Shown here: in pieces, positions 43,049-52,915 of the stretch
Position numbering within the stretch: position 1 is the stretch's first letter
How the letters are laid out: each line of letters begins with the position of its first letter
From: Duganella margarita
Lineage (GTDB): Bacteria > Pseudomonadota > Gammaproteobacteria > Burkholderiales > Burkholderiaceae_D
DNA length: 64,000 bases
Direction: 5' to 3'
Assembly: GCF_009857535.1 (NCBI RefSeq)
Contig: NZ_WWCS01000011.1
Coordinates: 1-64,000 of the forward strand
Translations under genes and position numbers: made by a program
The notes under the pieces: model-generated
Told to the model about the DNA's origin: nothing
Database searches by the model: none
The model's input: only the letters and a program-made list of their open reading frames with translations

Positions 43049-44209
43049 TCAAGCGCCGATTACTTTCAATACCGCCGCCGCGCTCTCCTCCGCGCTGTTG
43101 CGCAACAGGCTGTGATGCATGTCGGTGAAGCGCTGCGCCAGCCGCAGGCGGTGCGGGGCATCGCTCAACTGCTTCCACATCGCTTCCGCCAGCGCTTCCG
43201 GGCTGGCGGCGTGTTGCAGCAGTTCGGGCACCAGGAATTCGCGCGCCAGGATGTTCGGCATGCCGATCCACGGCTGGTAGCCGAAGTGGCGCAGGATCTG
43301 CCACTCCAGTTCCGCCATCTTGTAGGCGATCACCATCGGCTTCTTGAACAGCGCCACTTCCAGCGACGCCGTGCCGGAGGCCACCATCACCGCATCGGCC
43401 GCCGCAATCGCGGTGTGCGACTGGCCGTCCAGCAGTTGCAGCGCGACGTCCTGCAAGCCCGCCTGCGCGATCAGCTCCAGGAAGTACGCGCGCTGGCGTT
43501 CGCCGGCCATCGGCACGACAAACTTCAACGAGCGTTCGCGGATTTTCAGCAGCCGCGCCGCCTGCACGAAGGCCACCGTGTTGTACTTGATCTCCGACAT
43601 GCGGCTGCCCGGCATGATGGCGACCACATTGGCGTCTTCCGGCAAACCGAGCGCGCGCCGCGCCGCGCCTTCGTCCGGCGCCAGCGGAATCAGTTCGGCC
43701 AGCGGATGGCCGACATAGCTGACTGGTACGCCGGCCTTTTTATAAATCTCTTCCTCGAACGGGAACACCACCAGCATATGTGATACCGCCTTAATGATCT
43801 TCTTGATGCGGCCACCGCGCCAGGCCCAGATCTGCGGCCCGATGTAATGCACGGTCGGAATGCCGGCGTCCTTCAGCTGCATCTCCAGCCCGAGGTTAAA
43901 GCCAGGATAGTCGGCGCCGATGAAGGCGGCCGGGCGGTCGGCCAGCAGCTGGTCGCGCAGTGCACTCTGGATGCCTTTCAGTTCGCGGTAGCGCAGCAGC
44001 ACCGGCAGCAGGCCGCGCACGGTCAGCTGGTCCATCGGCCAGTGCGATTCGAAGCCCTGCGCCATCATCTGCGGTCCGCCGATGCCGTGGAAGCGCGCGT
44101 CCGGCAGGTGCGGACGCAGGCCCGAAAGCAAACGAGCCGCCAGCATGTCGCCGGACGGCTCGCCGGCCACCAGGGCCAGGGACAGCGGGGTGTCAGCGGA
44201 CGATGCCAC
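43049..44209 (-). CDS. lpxB: Lipid-A-disaccharide synthase
   Basis: 386 residues from GTG 44209, overlapping lpxA by 17 bp. A GT19 glycosyltransferase making lipid A disaccharide from UDP-diacylglucosamine and lipid X. Visible motifs: SLALVAGEPSGDMLAARLL, HYIGPQIWAWRGGRIKKI, FPFEEEIY, and the sugar-nucleotide region VMVASGTASLEVALFKKPMV. Typical length. Ends the lpxD-fabZ-lpxA-lpxB run. Confidence 0.95.
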   Translation of the reverse strand: MASSADTPLSLALVAGEPSGDMLAARLLSGLRPHLPDARFHGIGGPQMMAQGFESHWPMDQLTVRGLLPVLLRYRELKGIQSALRDQLLADRPAAFIGADYPGFNLGLEMQLKDAGIPTVHYIGPQIWAWRGGRIKKIIKAVSHMLVVFPFEEEIYKKAGVPVSYVGHPLAELIPLAPDEGAARRALGLPEDANVVAIMPGSRMSEIKYNTVAFVQAARLLKIRERSLKFVVPMAGERQRAYFLELIAQAGLQDVALQLLDGQSHTAIAAADAVMVASGTASLEVALFKKPMVIAYKMAELEWQILRHFGYQPWIGMPNILAREFLVPELLQHAASPEALAEAMWKQLSDAPHRLRLAQRFTDMHHSLLRNSAEESAAAVLKVIGA

Positions 44210-44984
44210 GGCTCGCGGTATCCAGGAACTCGCGCATGGCGCGCATGTGCAGCGCCACGTCGGCCGGCACGGTGGCTTCCTCGGCAATCAGCGCCGCCTT
44301 GGCTTCTTCCAGCGTATGGCCGGAGCGGTAGATAATCTTGTAGGCTGCGCGGATGCCGTTGATCTGCTCGCGCGTAAAGCCGCGCCGTTTCAGGCCTTCG
44401 ATATTGACGCCGTGCGCCGATGCCGGATTACCGTTCAACAGCACGAACGGCGGCACGTCCTGCGTCAGCGAGGTGCTCATGCCGACAAACGCGTGCGCGC
44501 CGATCTTGCAGAACTGGTGCACGTTGGCGAAGCCGCTCATGATCACCCAGTCGCCGATTTCCACGTGGCCGGCGATCTGCGCGTTGTTCGAGAAGATCGT
44601 GTTGCTGCCCACCACGCAGTCATGCGCGAGGTGGACGTAGGCCGAAATCCAGTTGTCGTTGCCGAGCGAGGTTACGCCCTTGTCCTGCACCGTGCCGGTG
44701 TTGAAGGTGCAGAATTCGCGGATGGTGTTGCGGTCGCCGATGGTCAGGCGGGTCGGCTCGCCGCTCCACTTCTTGTCCTGCGGCGCGGCGCCGATCGACG
44801 AGAACTGGAAGAACTTGTTGTCGCTGCCGATGGTCGTATGACCTTCGATCACCACGTGCGGGCCGACCACCGTACCGGAACCGATGACGACGTGCGGGCC
44901 GACCACGGAGTACGGGCCGATCTCCACGCTGTCGTGCAGTTCGGCCTTGCTGTCGACGACAGCGGTGGCGTGTATCTTGGCCAT
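44193..44984 (-). CDS. lpxA: UDP-N-acetylglucosamine acyltransferase
   Basis: 263 residues from ATG 44984. A left-handed beta-helix of hexapeptide repeats (IGPYSVVGPHVVIGSGTVVG and similar). The catalytic His lies in the AYVHLAHDCVVG region. It puts the first 3-hydroxyacyl chain on UDP-GlcNAc, the first lipid A step. Overlaps lpxB and follows fabZ by two bases. Confidence 0.96.
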   Translation of the reverse strand: MAKIHATAVVDSKAELHDSVEIGPYSVVGPHVVIGSGTVVGPHVVIEGHTTIGSDNKFFQFSSIGAAPQDKKWSGEPTRLTIGDRNTIREFCTFNTGTVQDKGVTSLGNDNWISAYVHLAHDCVVGSNTIFSNNAQIAGHVEIGDWVIMSGFANVHQFCKIGAHAFVGMSTSLTQDVPPFVLLNGNPASAHGVNIEGLKRRGFTREQINGIRAAYKIIYRSGHTLEEAKAALIAEEATVPADVALHMRAMREFLDTASRGIVR

Positions 44985-44986
44985 GA

Positions 44987-45487
44987 TTACTGTCCTGCGG
45001 CTGGCTGCGAGGCGTCGGTGCTGCTGCGGATGGTGCACATCAGTTCCGCCTCCACCGCCACCTGGCCGTCGACCGAGCCGACCGCCTTGTATTTCCAGAT
45101 GCCGCGCGCGACGCGCAGGATCTCGATGTCCATTTTCAGCTGGTCGCCAGGACCGACCGGACGCTTGAAGCGCGCGCCGTCGATGCCGACGAAATACACC
45201 ACCGAGTTCTCATCCGGCTTGATGCCCATGGTCTTGAACGACAGCAGCGCCGCGGTCTGCGCCATCGCTTCGATCATCAGCACGCCCGGCATGACCGGCT
45301 TGTGCGGGAAGTGGCCGTTGAAAAATTCTTCGTTGACGGTCACGTTCTTGATGGCGGTGATGGACTTGTTCTCTTCATAGGCGAGCACGCGGTCGACCAG
45401 CAGCATCGGATAGCGGTGCGGCAGATAGGCCTTGATCTCGCAGATGTCCATGGTCTTGGCGGCGGCGGTGTCGGGAGTAGTGGTCAT
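44987..45487 (-). CDS. fabZ: 3-hydroxyacyl-ACP dehydratase FabZ
   Basis: 166 residues. Hot-dog fold: the active-site His and Glu lie in NGHFPHKPVMPGVLMIEAMA. The N-terminal LPHRYPMLLVDRV segment is diagnostic. Dehydrates hydroxyacyl-ACP in fatty acid synthesis, competing with LpxA/LpxD for the same substrates, hence the gene cluster. Overlaps lpxD by 4 bp. Confidence 0.96.
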   Translation of the reverse strand: MTTTPDTAAAKTMDICEIKAYLPHRYPMLLVDRVLAYEENKSITAIKNVTVNEEFFNGHFPHKPVMPGVLMIEAMAQTAALLSFKTMGIKPDENSVVYFVGIDGARFKRPVGPGDQLKMDIEILRVARGIWKYKAVGSVDGQVAVEAELMCTIRSSTDASQPAAGQ

Positions 45488-46536
45488 GATTCGTTTTCAG
45501 TTCGTGTTTTAATAGTTTTTTCCAGCGCGCGGATTTTATCGCGCATGGCGGACAAATTGCGGACAATCGCCGCCGATTTTTCCCAGTCGGCGTTTTTCGC
45601 CAGCGGGTAGAAGCCGGTGTACTGGCCAGGTTCCAGGATCGAGCGCGACACCATCGAGCCCGAGCCCACGTGCACCTTGTCGACGATGGTCAGGTGCCCG
45701 AGCACCATGGCGGCGCCGCCGAAGGTGCAGTACTTGCCGATCTTGGCGCTGCCGGCCACGCCGACGCAGCCGGCCATCGCCGTGTGCGCGCCGATATGGC
45801 AGTTGTGGCCGATCTGGATCTGGTTATCCAGCTTGACGCCATCTTCGATAATCGTATCGGCCAGCGCGCCGCGGTCGATGGTGGTGTTGGCGCCGATGTC
45901 GACATCGTCGCCGATCATCACGCGGCCGGTCTGCGGAATCTTGATGTAGACGCCGCCCTCGTTGGCAAAGCCAAAGCCGTCGGTGCCGATCACCGCGCCC
46001 GAGTGAATGATGCCGCGCTTGCCGATCTGGCAGCGCGCGTGGAAGGTGACGTTGGCGAAGAACTGCGTGCCCTCGCCCACCACCGCCTCGCGGCCCACAT
46101 AGCAGCCGGCGCCGATCACCGCGTGCTCGCCGATCACGGCGCCGTCTTCGATCACCGCGCGCGCGCCGATGTGGGCGGAAGCCGCCACCTGCGCGCTATC
46201 GGCCACCACCGCCGACGCATGCACGCCGGCCGGCGGCACGATCGCTGTCAGGGATTCGAAATACTGGGCCGCGCGGGCGAAGTACACATACGGATTCGGG
46301 ACGACGATGCGCGCACCGTGGTAGCCGGCGGCGATAAAAGCGTCATCGGCGGCCGACACGATGAGCGCCGCCGCCTTGCTCTGCAACGCCTCGGCGCGCA
46401 GTTTGCTATTACTGAGAAAGCTGATGTGCGAAACGCCTGCATCGGCCAGTGGCGCGATCCCGGACACTTCCAGGTTCGCATCGCCTACCAGCTGTCCGCC
46501 CAAGCGTTCGACCAATGCTCCTAGTCGAGTGCCCAT
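45484..46536 (-). CDS. lpxD: UDP-3-O-acylglucosamine N-acyltransferase
   Basis: 350 residues from ATG 46536 (an upstream in-frame TTG at 46548 is less likely). The N-terminal uridine-binding domain (about 1-100) is followed by hexapeptide repeats of the left-handed helix. The catalytic His lies in LDNQIQIGHNCHIGAHT. The C-terminal helices (about 320-350) form the ACP clamp. It adds the second hydroxyacyl chain in lipid A synthesis. Confidence 0.95.
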   Translation of the reverse strand: MGTRLGALVERLGGQLVGDANLEVSGIAPLADAGVSHISFLSNSKLRAEALQSKAAALIVSAADDAFIAAGYHGARIVVPNPYVYFARAAQYFESLTAIVPPAGVHASAVVADSAQVAASAHIGARAVIEDGAVIGEHAVIGAGCYVGREAVVGEGTQFFANVTFHARCQIGKRGIIHSGAVIGTDGFGFANEGGVYIKIPQTGRVMIGDDVDIGANTTIDRGALADTIIEDGVKLDNQIQIGHNCHIGAHTAMAGCVGVAGSAKIGKYCTFGGAAMVLGHLTIVDKVHVGSGSMVSRSILEPGQYTGFYPLAKNADWEKSAAIVRNLSAMRDKIRALEKTIKTRTENES

Positions 46537-46557
46537 CGGGTGATCCAATCTTGAGTT

Positions 46558-47082
46558 TTACTTGTCTTTATCCAGCGCAGCGAGCACCTTCTCGGTGATG
46601 TCGATGCGGCTGCTGGCCCAGACGGCATCCTGCAGCACAATGTCAAAGCCTTCGACATTGGCCAGCTGCTTGATGATCTTGGTGGCCTTTTCCGAAATCG
46701 CCTGGCGCTCCTCGTTGGTGCGCTGGCTGACGTCTTCGCGGAATTCGCGCTGGCGGCGCTGGTATTCCTTGTCCAGCTCAAACACGTCGCGCTGGCGCTT
46801 GATGCGGTCGGCCTCGGTCAGGGTCGGCGCATCCGCCTCCAGCTTGTCCGACGCCGTCTTCAGCCGCGCCGCCATCTCGCTCATGGCCTTCTCGCGGCCC
46901 TTGAACTCTTCCTTGAGCTTTTCTTCGGCCAGCTTTGCCAGCTTGGATTCGTTGTAGATGCGCTCCGGGCTAATCCAGGCAATGCGCGAGGCCGAGGTCT
47001 GGGCCTGCACCGGCGCCAATGCACACCAGCCCAGTGCCAGCATGGCGAAATATTTGGTCATGGTTGCGGATGCGGTCTTCAA
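46558..47082 (-). CDS. skp: Periplasmic chaperone Skp/OmpH
   Basis: 174 residues. TTG 47082 is favoured as start because GGAG lies 7 bases upstream; the next start, ATG 47061, has none. The signal peptide ends APVQA. The mature chain is a long charged coiled coil (KLAEEKLKEEFKGREKAMSE), the tentacle-arm chaperone that escorts outer-membrane proteins to BamA. Lies between bamA and lpxD as in most proteobacteria. Confidence 0.92.
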   Translation of the reverse strand: MKTASATMTKYFAMLALGWCALAPVQAQTSASRIAWISPERIYNESKLAKLAEEKLKEEFKGREKAMSEMAARLKTASDKLEADAPTLTEADRIKRQRDVFELDKEYQRRQREFREDVSQRTNEERQAISEKATKIIKQLANVEGFDIVLQDAVWASSRIDITEKVLAALDKDK

Positions 47083-47143
47083 CTTATTTCTCCGAAATAA
47101 AAAATATTACTTTTATGCATTGGCGGCCGTGTTAGAAGCCGTA

Positions 47144-49480
47144 TTAGAACCCAGTCCCCATCTGGAACTGGAAGCGCTCCAGGCGGTCGCCGGTCTTGGC
47201 GTTCAACGGCTTAGCATAACTCAGTTTCAGCGGACCCACGGGCGAAATCCAGCTGATGCCCAGACCGGTCGAGTAGCGCAGCTCGGAAGCGCGCATCTTC
47301 TGACCTTCCTGGTAGACCTGGCCGGTATCGAGGAAGCCGAACCAGCGCAGGCTGCGGTCCTGGCCGGAGCCTGGGAACGGCAGCTGCAGCTCGGCATTGC
47401 CGATGATACGCGACGCGCCGCCCAGCGCATCGCCATAGGTGTAGTCGACCGCGCCCAGCGACGAGCTCAGGTAGCCGCGCACCGAACCGATACCGCCGGC
47501 GTAGAAGTTCTTGAACACCGGGTAGCTGCTGTTGCCGATGCCATGGCCGTAGTCGAACTCGCCCTTCAACGCCAGCGTCACTTTCGAGAACAGCGGCTTG
47601 TACCACTGCTGCTCGTAGACGGCGCGGTAGTATTTCTGCTGGCCGACCAGATCCAGCTCCAGGTTGGCGCGCTGGTAGCGGCCGATGGTTGGCGTCACCG
47701 CCGAATCGCGGCTGTCGCGCGCCCACGCCATGGTCAGCGGCACGGCGTTGGTGGCGGCGGTGCCGATACCGTTGGCGATGCCGGTAATGGTGGTCACGTA
47801 TTCGCGGAAGCGGGTCGGCGAAGTGGCGTCGGTGGTGATCTTCGAGCGTTCCAGGCCGATGCCGAAGAACACGGTGTCGACTTCCGAGAACGGCACGCCG
47901 TAGCTGATGCGGCCACCCTGCTGTTTAATCGTGTAGGAACCGATGTTCAGCGCCGGCGGCTGTTGCGTGCGCAGATACAGCTCGTAGCCGCGCGAGACGC
48001 CGTCATCGGTGTAGTACGGGTCGGTCTGCGAGAACGAAATCGTGCGGCTGTATTTCGAGGTATTCAGCTCCAGGCCCACGGTGGTGCCGGAACCGGCGAA
48101 GTTGGCCTGCTGGACCGCCGCCTGGAACGAGAACTTCTCCGACTGCGAGAACGCGCCGCCGATCTGGAAGTTACCGGTCGGACGTTCGGTCACGGTCAGG
48201 TTGACGTCCACCTGGTCCGAAGTGCCTTGCGCTTCCGGCGTATCGACTGTCACGTCCTTGAAATAGCCCAGGCGGTCGACGCGGTCGCGCGACAGCTTGA
48301 TCTTGTTGGCGTCGTACCAGCTCGATTCGAACTGGCGGAACTCGCGGCGGATCACTTCGTCGCGGGTCGAGGTGTTGCCGGCGATGTTCATGTGGCGCAC
48401 GTAGGCGCGCTTGCCCGGATCGATGAAGAAGGTGAACGACACTTCGCGCTTCTCGACATCGATGTCGGGCGACGCATTAACGTTGGCAAACGCGTAGCCG
48501 AAGGTGCCCAGGCGGTCCGAAATCAGTTTGTTGGTGGCGGTCAGCAGCTCGCCCGAATAGGTCTGGCCGCTGCGCAGCAGCACCAGCGACCGCAGTTCTT
48601 CTTCGCGGCCGAAGGTCTCGCCTTCGAACTTGATGTTCTTGACCTTGTACTGCTCACCCTCGGTGATGTTGATGGTGATGTAGATGTCCTTCTTGTCGGG
48701 CGTGATCGAGACCTGGGTGGAATCGATGTTCATGCTGATGTAGCCGCGGTTCAGATAGAAGGACTTGAGCGACTCGATGTCGCCGGTCAGCTTGGTCTTG
48801 GAGTACTGGTTGGCCTTGGTGTACCAGCTGAACCAGCCGCCGGTATTGAGCGCCAGGTTTTCCTTCAGCTCCTTGTCGGAGAACACCTTGTTGCCGACGA
48901 TGTTGATCTCTTTGATCTTGGCGATCTCGCCCTCGTCGACCACGAAGTTGATGTTGACGCGGTTGCGTTCCAGCGGCGTGACGGTGGTTTCCACCTTGAC
49001 GCCATACAGGCCGTGCGACAGATACTGGCGCTTCAATTCCTGCTCGGCGCGATCGACCGAGGCTTTTTCGAAGGTCTTGGCTTCGCCGACGCCGATGTCC
49101 TTCAGCGCCTTGATCAGCACATCTTTTTCAAATTCCTTGGTGCCGGTGAAGTCCACCTTGGCGATGGCCGGGCGTTCCTCGACCAGCACCACCAGCACCT
49201 GGCCGTCCTGTTCCAGCTTGACGTCCTTGAAGAAACCGGTGGCATACAGCGCCTTGATGGCAGTGATCGATTTGTCGTCGTTGAAGGTTTCGCCGACACG
49301 CACCGGCAGATAGCTGAAGACCGTACCGGCTTCCGTACGCTGAATGCCTTCGATTCGGATATCTTTGATGACGAAGGGCTCGACAGCGAGCGCGCTGCCG
49401 CTGCACAGTGCCAGGACAGCGGCGCCGATCAGGCTGCGGCGCAAGGAAGTAGAGGTAATACGATCAGAATATCTTTTCAT
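47144..49480 (-). CDS. bamA: Outer membrane assembly factor BamA
   Basis: About 778 residues from ATG 49480 (an in-frame TTG lies three codons earlier). Signal peptide ending SGSALA, five POTRA domains (from FVIKDIRIEGIQRTEAGTVF) in residues about 35-430, then a 16-strand barrel ending in the outer-membrane phenylalanine (QMGTGF). The lid-loop motif appears as GGIGSVRGYLSSS. It inserts beta-barrel proteins, downstream of rseP and upstream of skp, its chaperone. Confidence 0.97.
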   Translation of the reverse strand: MKRYSDRITSTSLRRSLIGAAVLALCSGSALAVEPFVIKDIRIEGIQRTEAGTVFSYLPVRVGETFNDDKSITAIKALYATGFFKDVKLEQDGQVLVVLVEERPAIAKVDFTGTKEFEKDVLIKALKDIGVGEAKTFEKASVDRAEQELKRQYLSHGLYGVKVETTVTPLERNRVNINFVVDEGEIAKIKEINIVGNKVFSDKELKENLALNTGGWFSWYTKANQYSKTKLTGDIESLKSFYLNRGYISMNIDSTQVSITPDKKDIYITINITEGEQYKVKNIKFEGETFGREEELRSLVLLRSGQTYSGELLTATNKLISDRLGTFGYAFANVNASPDIDVEKREVSFTFFIDPGKRAYVRHMNIAGNTSTRDEVIRREFRQFESSWYDANKIKLSRDRVDRLGYFKDVTVDTPEAQGTSDQVDVNLTVTERPTGNFQIGGAFSQSEKFSFQAAVQQANFAGSGTTVGLELNTSKYSRTISFSQTDPYYTDDGVSRGYELYLRTQQPPALNIGSYTIKQQGGRISYGVPFSEVDTVFFGIGLERSKITTDATSPTRFREYVTTITGIANGIGTAATNAVPLTMAWARDSRDSAVTPTIGRYQRANLELDLVGQQKYYRAVYEQQWYKPLFSKVTLALKGEFDYGHGIGNSSYPVFKNFYAGGIGSVRGYLSSSLGAVDYTYGDALGGASRIIGNAELQLPFPGSGQDRSLRWFGFLDTGQVYQEGQKMRASELRYSTGLGISWISPVGPLKLSYAKPLNAKTGDRLERFQFQMGTGF

Positions 49481-49519
49481 CGGTTTCAATGGCTAATCAA
49501 CGAGAACTACACAGTACAG

Positions 49520-50875
49520 CTACAGCAGCCGGGCAACGTCGTTAAACACCGCCAGCAGCATCAGGCTCAATAACAAGCCCATGCCGAGACGCTGCGCGAT
49601 GTCACCAACGCGCTCCGGCACAGAACGCCCAGTTAAAACTTCCAGCGAATAATACAGCAAATGCCCCCCGTCTAGAACGGGAATCGGCAGCAAATTCATC
49701 ACACCCAGACTGATGCTGATGAAGGCGACAAAGCTCAGGTAATACTCCAGGCCCATCTGCGCGGTCTGGCCGGCATAATCGGCGATGGTGATCGGCCCCG
49801 TCACATTCTTCAGCGAGACCTCGCCGGTGACCATTTTGCCGATCATTTTCAGCGTCATCGTACAAGTCTCCCAGACCCGCGCGACCGCCTTGGCGACTGC
49901 AGCGGGAGGGGATGATGGCACCTTGATCATATCCGGGCGGTTTGCAATCTCGGCGTTGATCTTACCGACTGTTACAGTTCCTTGAGCGGTTTTTGCTTCC
50001 ACCGCCGCCGGCACCACGCTGACCGTCAGCGGCTGGCCGTGACGCTGCATCGCCAGCAGCACCGGCTTGCCGGGCGCCGCGCTGATTTTTTCAATGAAGG
50101 CCGGGCTGTTATCGACCGCCACGCCGTCGACGGCGGTCAGCAGATCGCCAGCCTGCAGGCCGGCGCGTTCGGCCGGACCGCCCGGCAGCACGCGCAGCAC
50201 CACCGGCAACGGCCGCGCCACGTCCAGGCCCAATTGGCCCGGCACATCGCCTTCCAGGTTCAGGCCTTGCAGCGCGCTGGCGGCCAGCGTCAGGTTGACG
50301 TGGCCCTGCCCTGCGCGTTCCAGCGCCACCCGCACCGACTGTTTGTCGATGGCGGCCTGCACCAGTTGCCAGCGCAGCTCGGACCACACGTGCACCGGTT
50401 GTTCGTTGATCGACACCACGTTGTCGCCGCTGCGCAGGCCGGCCTGCCAGGCCTGGCTCTCGGCCTTGACGCTGATCTTGCTGGTGGGTTCTTCCACGCC
50501 GTGCATGAACAGGCCGGCGTACAGCGCGATGGCGACCAGGAAGTTGGCGATCGGGCCGGCGGCCACGATGGCGATGCGCTTCCACACGTTCTGGCGCGTG
50601 AATTCGCGGCGCAGGTCCGACTCCGGCAAGCCGGCCAGTTCGCCTTCTCGGGCGTCCAGCATCTTGACGTAGCCGCCCAGCGGCAGCGCGGAAATCGCCC
50701 ATTCGGTCTGGTCCTTGCCGAAGCGGCGCGACCACACCACCGGTCCCATGCCGACCGAAAAGCGCAGCACCTTGACGCCGCACCAGCGCGCCACCAGGTA
50801 ATGTCCCAGCTCGTGCAGCACCACCAGGGACCCCAGGCAGAAGACAAACGCCAGCACTTTTTGCAGGAAGATCAT
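49520..50875 (-). CDS. rseP: Site-2 protease RseP
   Basis: 451 residues from ATG 50875, overlapping the dxr stop (ATGA). The zinc site HELGH lies at about residue 21 in VLHELGHYLVARWCGV and the second metal motif is in VMNLLPIPVLDGGHLLYY. Two PDZ domains lie between (GDNVVSINEQPVH and GDLLTAVDGVAVD). It cuts anti-sigma factors in the membrane as part of the envelope-stress cascade. It could also process the anti-sigma at 29444, but that is speculation. Confidence 0.95.
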   Translation of the reverse strand: MIFLQKVLAFVFCLGSLVVLHELGHYLVARWCGVKVLRFSVGMGPVVWSRRFGKDQTEWAISALPLGGYVKMLDAREGELAGLPESDLRREFTRQNVWKRIAIVAAGPIANFLVAIALYAGLFMHGVEEPTSKISVKAESQAWQAGLRSGDNVVSINEQPVHVWSELRWQLVQAAIDKQSVRVALERAGQGHVNLTLAASALQGLNLEGDVPGQLGLDVARPLPVVLRVLPGGPAERAGLQAGDLLTAVDGVAVDNSPAFIEKISAAPGKPVLLAMQRHGQPLTVSVVPAAVEAKTAQGTVTVGKINAEIANRPDMIKVPSSPPAAVAKAVARVWETCTMTLKMIGKMVTGEVSLKNVTGPITIADYAGQTAQMGLEYYLSFVAFISISLGVMNLLPIPVLDGGHLLYYSLEVLTGRSVPERVGDIAQRLGMGLLLSLMLLAVFNDVARLL

Positions 50876-52065
50876 GCGGCCAGTCCGGCGATGCAGGCTT
50901 CGGCGGCGGCGCGCGCGGCGGCGTCCTGCGCCAGCACGGCGTCGATGCTGTGGGCATCGCCGTGCGGCAGCGTGTCCACCACTTGCGCAATCACGCGGTC
51001 GATCTGGCGGAAGCCGATCTTGCGGTCGAGGAAGGCTTGTACCGCCACTTCGTTGGCCGCGTTCAGCAGCGCCGGGGCGGTGCCGCCGGCGCGCAGGGCG
51101 TCGAACGCCAGCGCCAGGCACGGGAAGCGGGTGAAGTCCGGCTGTTCAAATTGCAGCGTGGCGATCTGGGTCAGGTCCAGCTGGGCCACGCCGGAAGCGA
51201 TGCGCTCCGGGTAGGCCAGCGCGTGGGCGATCGGCGTGCGCATGTCCGGGTTGCCCAGCTGCGCCAGCACCGAGCCGTCGACGTAGGACACCATCGAGTG
51301 GATCACCGACTGCGGATGGATCACCACTTCGATCTGGTCGGCCGGCGCGCCGAACAGCCAGTGCGCCTCGATCACTTCCAGGCCCTTGTTCATCATGGTC
51401 GCCGAATCGACCGAAATCTTGCGGCCCATCGACCAGTTGGGGTGCTTGCAGGCCTGCTCCGGCGTCACCGCGTCCAGCGTGGCGACGTCGCGCGTCAGGA
51501 ACGGCCCGCCGGACGCGGTCAGCAAAATCTTGGCGACGCCGGCCGCCTGCTCGCGCACCGCCGGCACGCGGCCGCCGAATTGCGGCATCGACTGGAAGAT
51601 GGCGTTATGTTCGCTGTCGATCGGCAGCAGCACCGCGCCCGATTCGCGCACGGCGTCCATGAACAGCTGGCCGGACATGACCAGCGCTTCCTTGTTGGCC
51701 AGCAGGATCTTCTTGCCGGCGCGCGCTGCGGCCAAGGTCGGCGCCAGGCCGGCCGCGCCAACGATGGCGGCCATCACGCTGTCGACTTCCGGCGCGCTGG
51801 CGATACTGCACAGGGCTTGCTCGCCCCACTCCACTTCGGTCTTGACGCCGGCGGCGCGCAGCAGCGCCGCCAGGCGGTCGGCGGCGGCGGCGGTGCCGAC
51901 CACCGCGCGCGCTGGACGGAACTGCACGCACTGCGCGGCCAGTTCTTCGACCCGGCTGTGGGCCGACAGCGCGTAGACGGCATAGCGGCCGGGATGGCGC
52001 GCCACCACGTCCAGCGTGGATACGCCGATCGAACCGGTGGCGCCTAAAACGGTAATACGTTGCAT
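50872..52065 (-). CDS. dxr: 1-deoxy-D-xylulose-5-phosphate reductoisomerase
   Basis: 397 residues. NADPH motif GATGSIGVSTLDVV, the metal/substrate segment LLPIDSEHNAIFQ, the flexible loop KHPNWSMGRKISVDSATMMN and the C-terminal helices are present. It makes MEP, the committed step of the non-mevalonate isoprenoid pathway. Overlaps rseP by 4 bp and follows cdsA by 10 bp. Confidence 0.97.
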   Translation of the reverse strand: MQRITVLGATGSIGVSTLDVVARHPGRYAVYALSAHSRVEELAAQCVQFRPARAVVGTAAAADRLAALLRAAGVKTEVEWGEQALCSIASAPEVDSVMAAIVGAAGLAPTLAAARAGKKILLANKEALVMSGQLFMDAVRESGAVLLPIDSEHNAIFQSMPQFGGRVPAVREQAAGVAKILLTASGGPFLTRDVATLDAVTPEQACKHPNWSMGRKISVDSATMMNKGLEVIEAHWLFGAPADQIEVVIHPQSVIHSMVSYVDGSVLAQLGNPDMRTPIAHALAYPERIASGVAQLDLTQIATLQFEQPDFTRFPCLALAFDALRAGGTAPALLNAANEVAVQAFLDRKIGFRQIDRVIAQVVDTLPHGDAHSIDAVLAQDAAARAAAEACIAGLAA

Positions 52066-52075
52066 GGGAATTCTT

Positions 52076-52915
52076 TCAGAGCCAGGACGTGACCAGCGCG
52101 GCCATCGGCAGCACCGGGATCAGCGCGTCTACGCGATCCAGCACGCCGCCGTGGCCAGGCAGCAGGTTGCTGCTGTCCTTGATGCCGGCGCGACGCTTGA
52201 GTTGGGATTCGAACAGGTCGCCGATGACGGAGAAGATCACGATCACCAGCAGCACCAGCAGCGCCGGCGCCCAGCCGAAGCGGGCCTGCAGCTTCCAGGC
52301 GAAGGTGTCCTGCAGCCACGGCGCGGCGCCGTTGGCCAGCATGATCGACAGCGAAGCCAGCACCAGCACCGCAATCGCGCCGCCGATCGCCCCTTCCCAC
52401 GACTTGCCCGGGGAAATGCTCGGCGCCAGCTTGCGCTTGCCGAAGGCCTTGCCGGAGAAGTAGGCGCCGATGTCGGCGATCCACACCAGCACCATCACCG
52501 ACAGCAAATACAGCGGCGACTTCAGGTACAGGCCGACCAGCGCGAAGAAGGCGGCAAACACGGCAAAGGTAAAGGTGATCGCCAGCGACCAGTTGGCGGC
52601 GCCGGCCAGCGGCGGCAGGCCGAGGCCCAGCGTCGGCGCGTAGCGGATCAGCCACAGCAAGGCGGCCACGCCATACAGCGCGTTGACCGCACCCGGCTTG
52701 GCCGAGTACATCAGCGCCACGAACAGCGCGCCGCCGATAAAGCCGGCCACGCGCGCGCGGCTTTCGCCCAAGCCGAACAAACGGGCGCCTTCCCACACGG
52801 CGGCGCCGACAAACAGCGTCACCACCAGGGCAAACGCGGGGAAATAGTTGAAGAACAGGACCGGCAGCAGCACCGCCAGTAACACCACAGCGGTAATAAT
52901 CCTCGTTTTCAGCAT
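52076..52915 (-). CDS. cdsA: Phosphatidate cytidylyltransferase
   Basis: 279 residues with about eight membrane segments. The family signature is VWIADIGAYFSGKAFGKRKL, then SISPGKSWEGAIGGA and a conserved SVIGDLFESQLKRRAGIKDS. It makes CDP-diacylglycerol for phospholipids. Its first base coincides with the last base of the uppS stop. Confidence 0.96.
   Translation of the reverse strand: MLKTRIITAVVLLAVLLPVLFFNYFPAFALVVTLFVGAAVWEGARLFGLGESRARVAGFIGGALFVALMYSAKPGAVNALYGVAALLWLIRYAPTLGLGLPPLAGAANWSLAITFTFAVFAAFFALVGLYLKSPLYLLSVMVLVWIADIGAYFSGKAFGKRKLAPSISPGKSWEGAIGGAIAVLVLASLSIMLANGAAPWLQDTFAWKLQARFGWAPALLVLLVIVIFSVIGDLFESQLKRRAGIKDSSNLLPGHGGVLDRVDALIPVLPMAALVTSWL

Noticed and set aside
46958..49573. 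871-residue plus-strand frame opposite bamA
   Set aside because: BamA is certain on the minus strand, and this frame has the composition of an antisense shadow.
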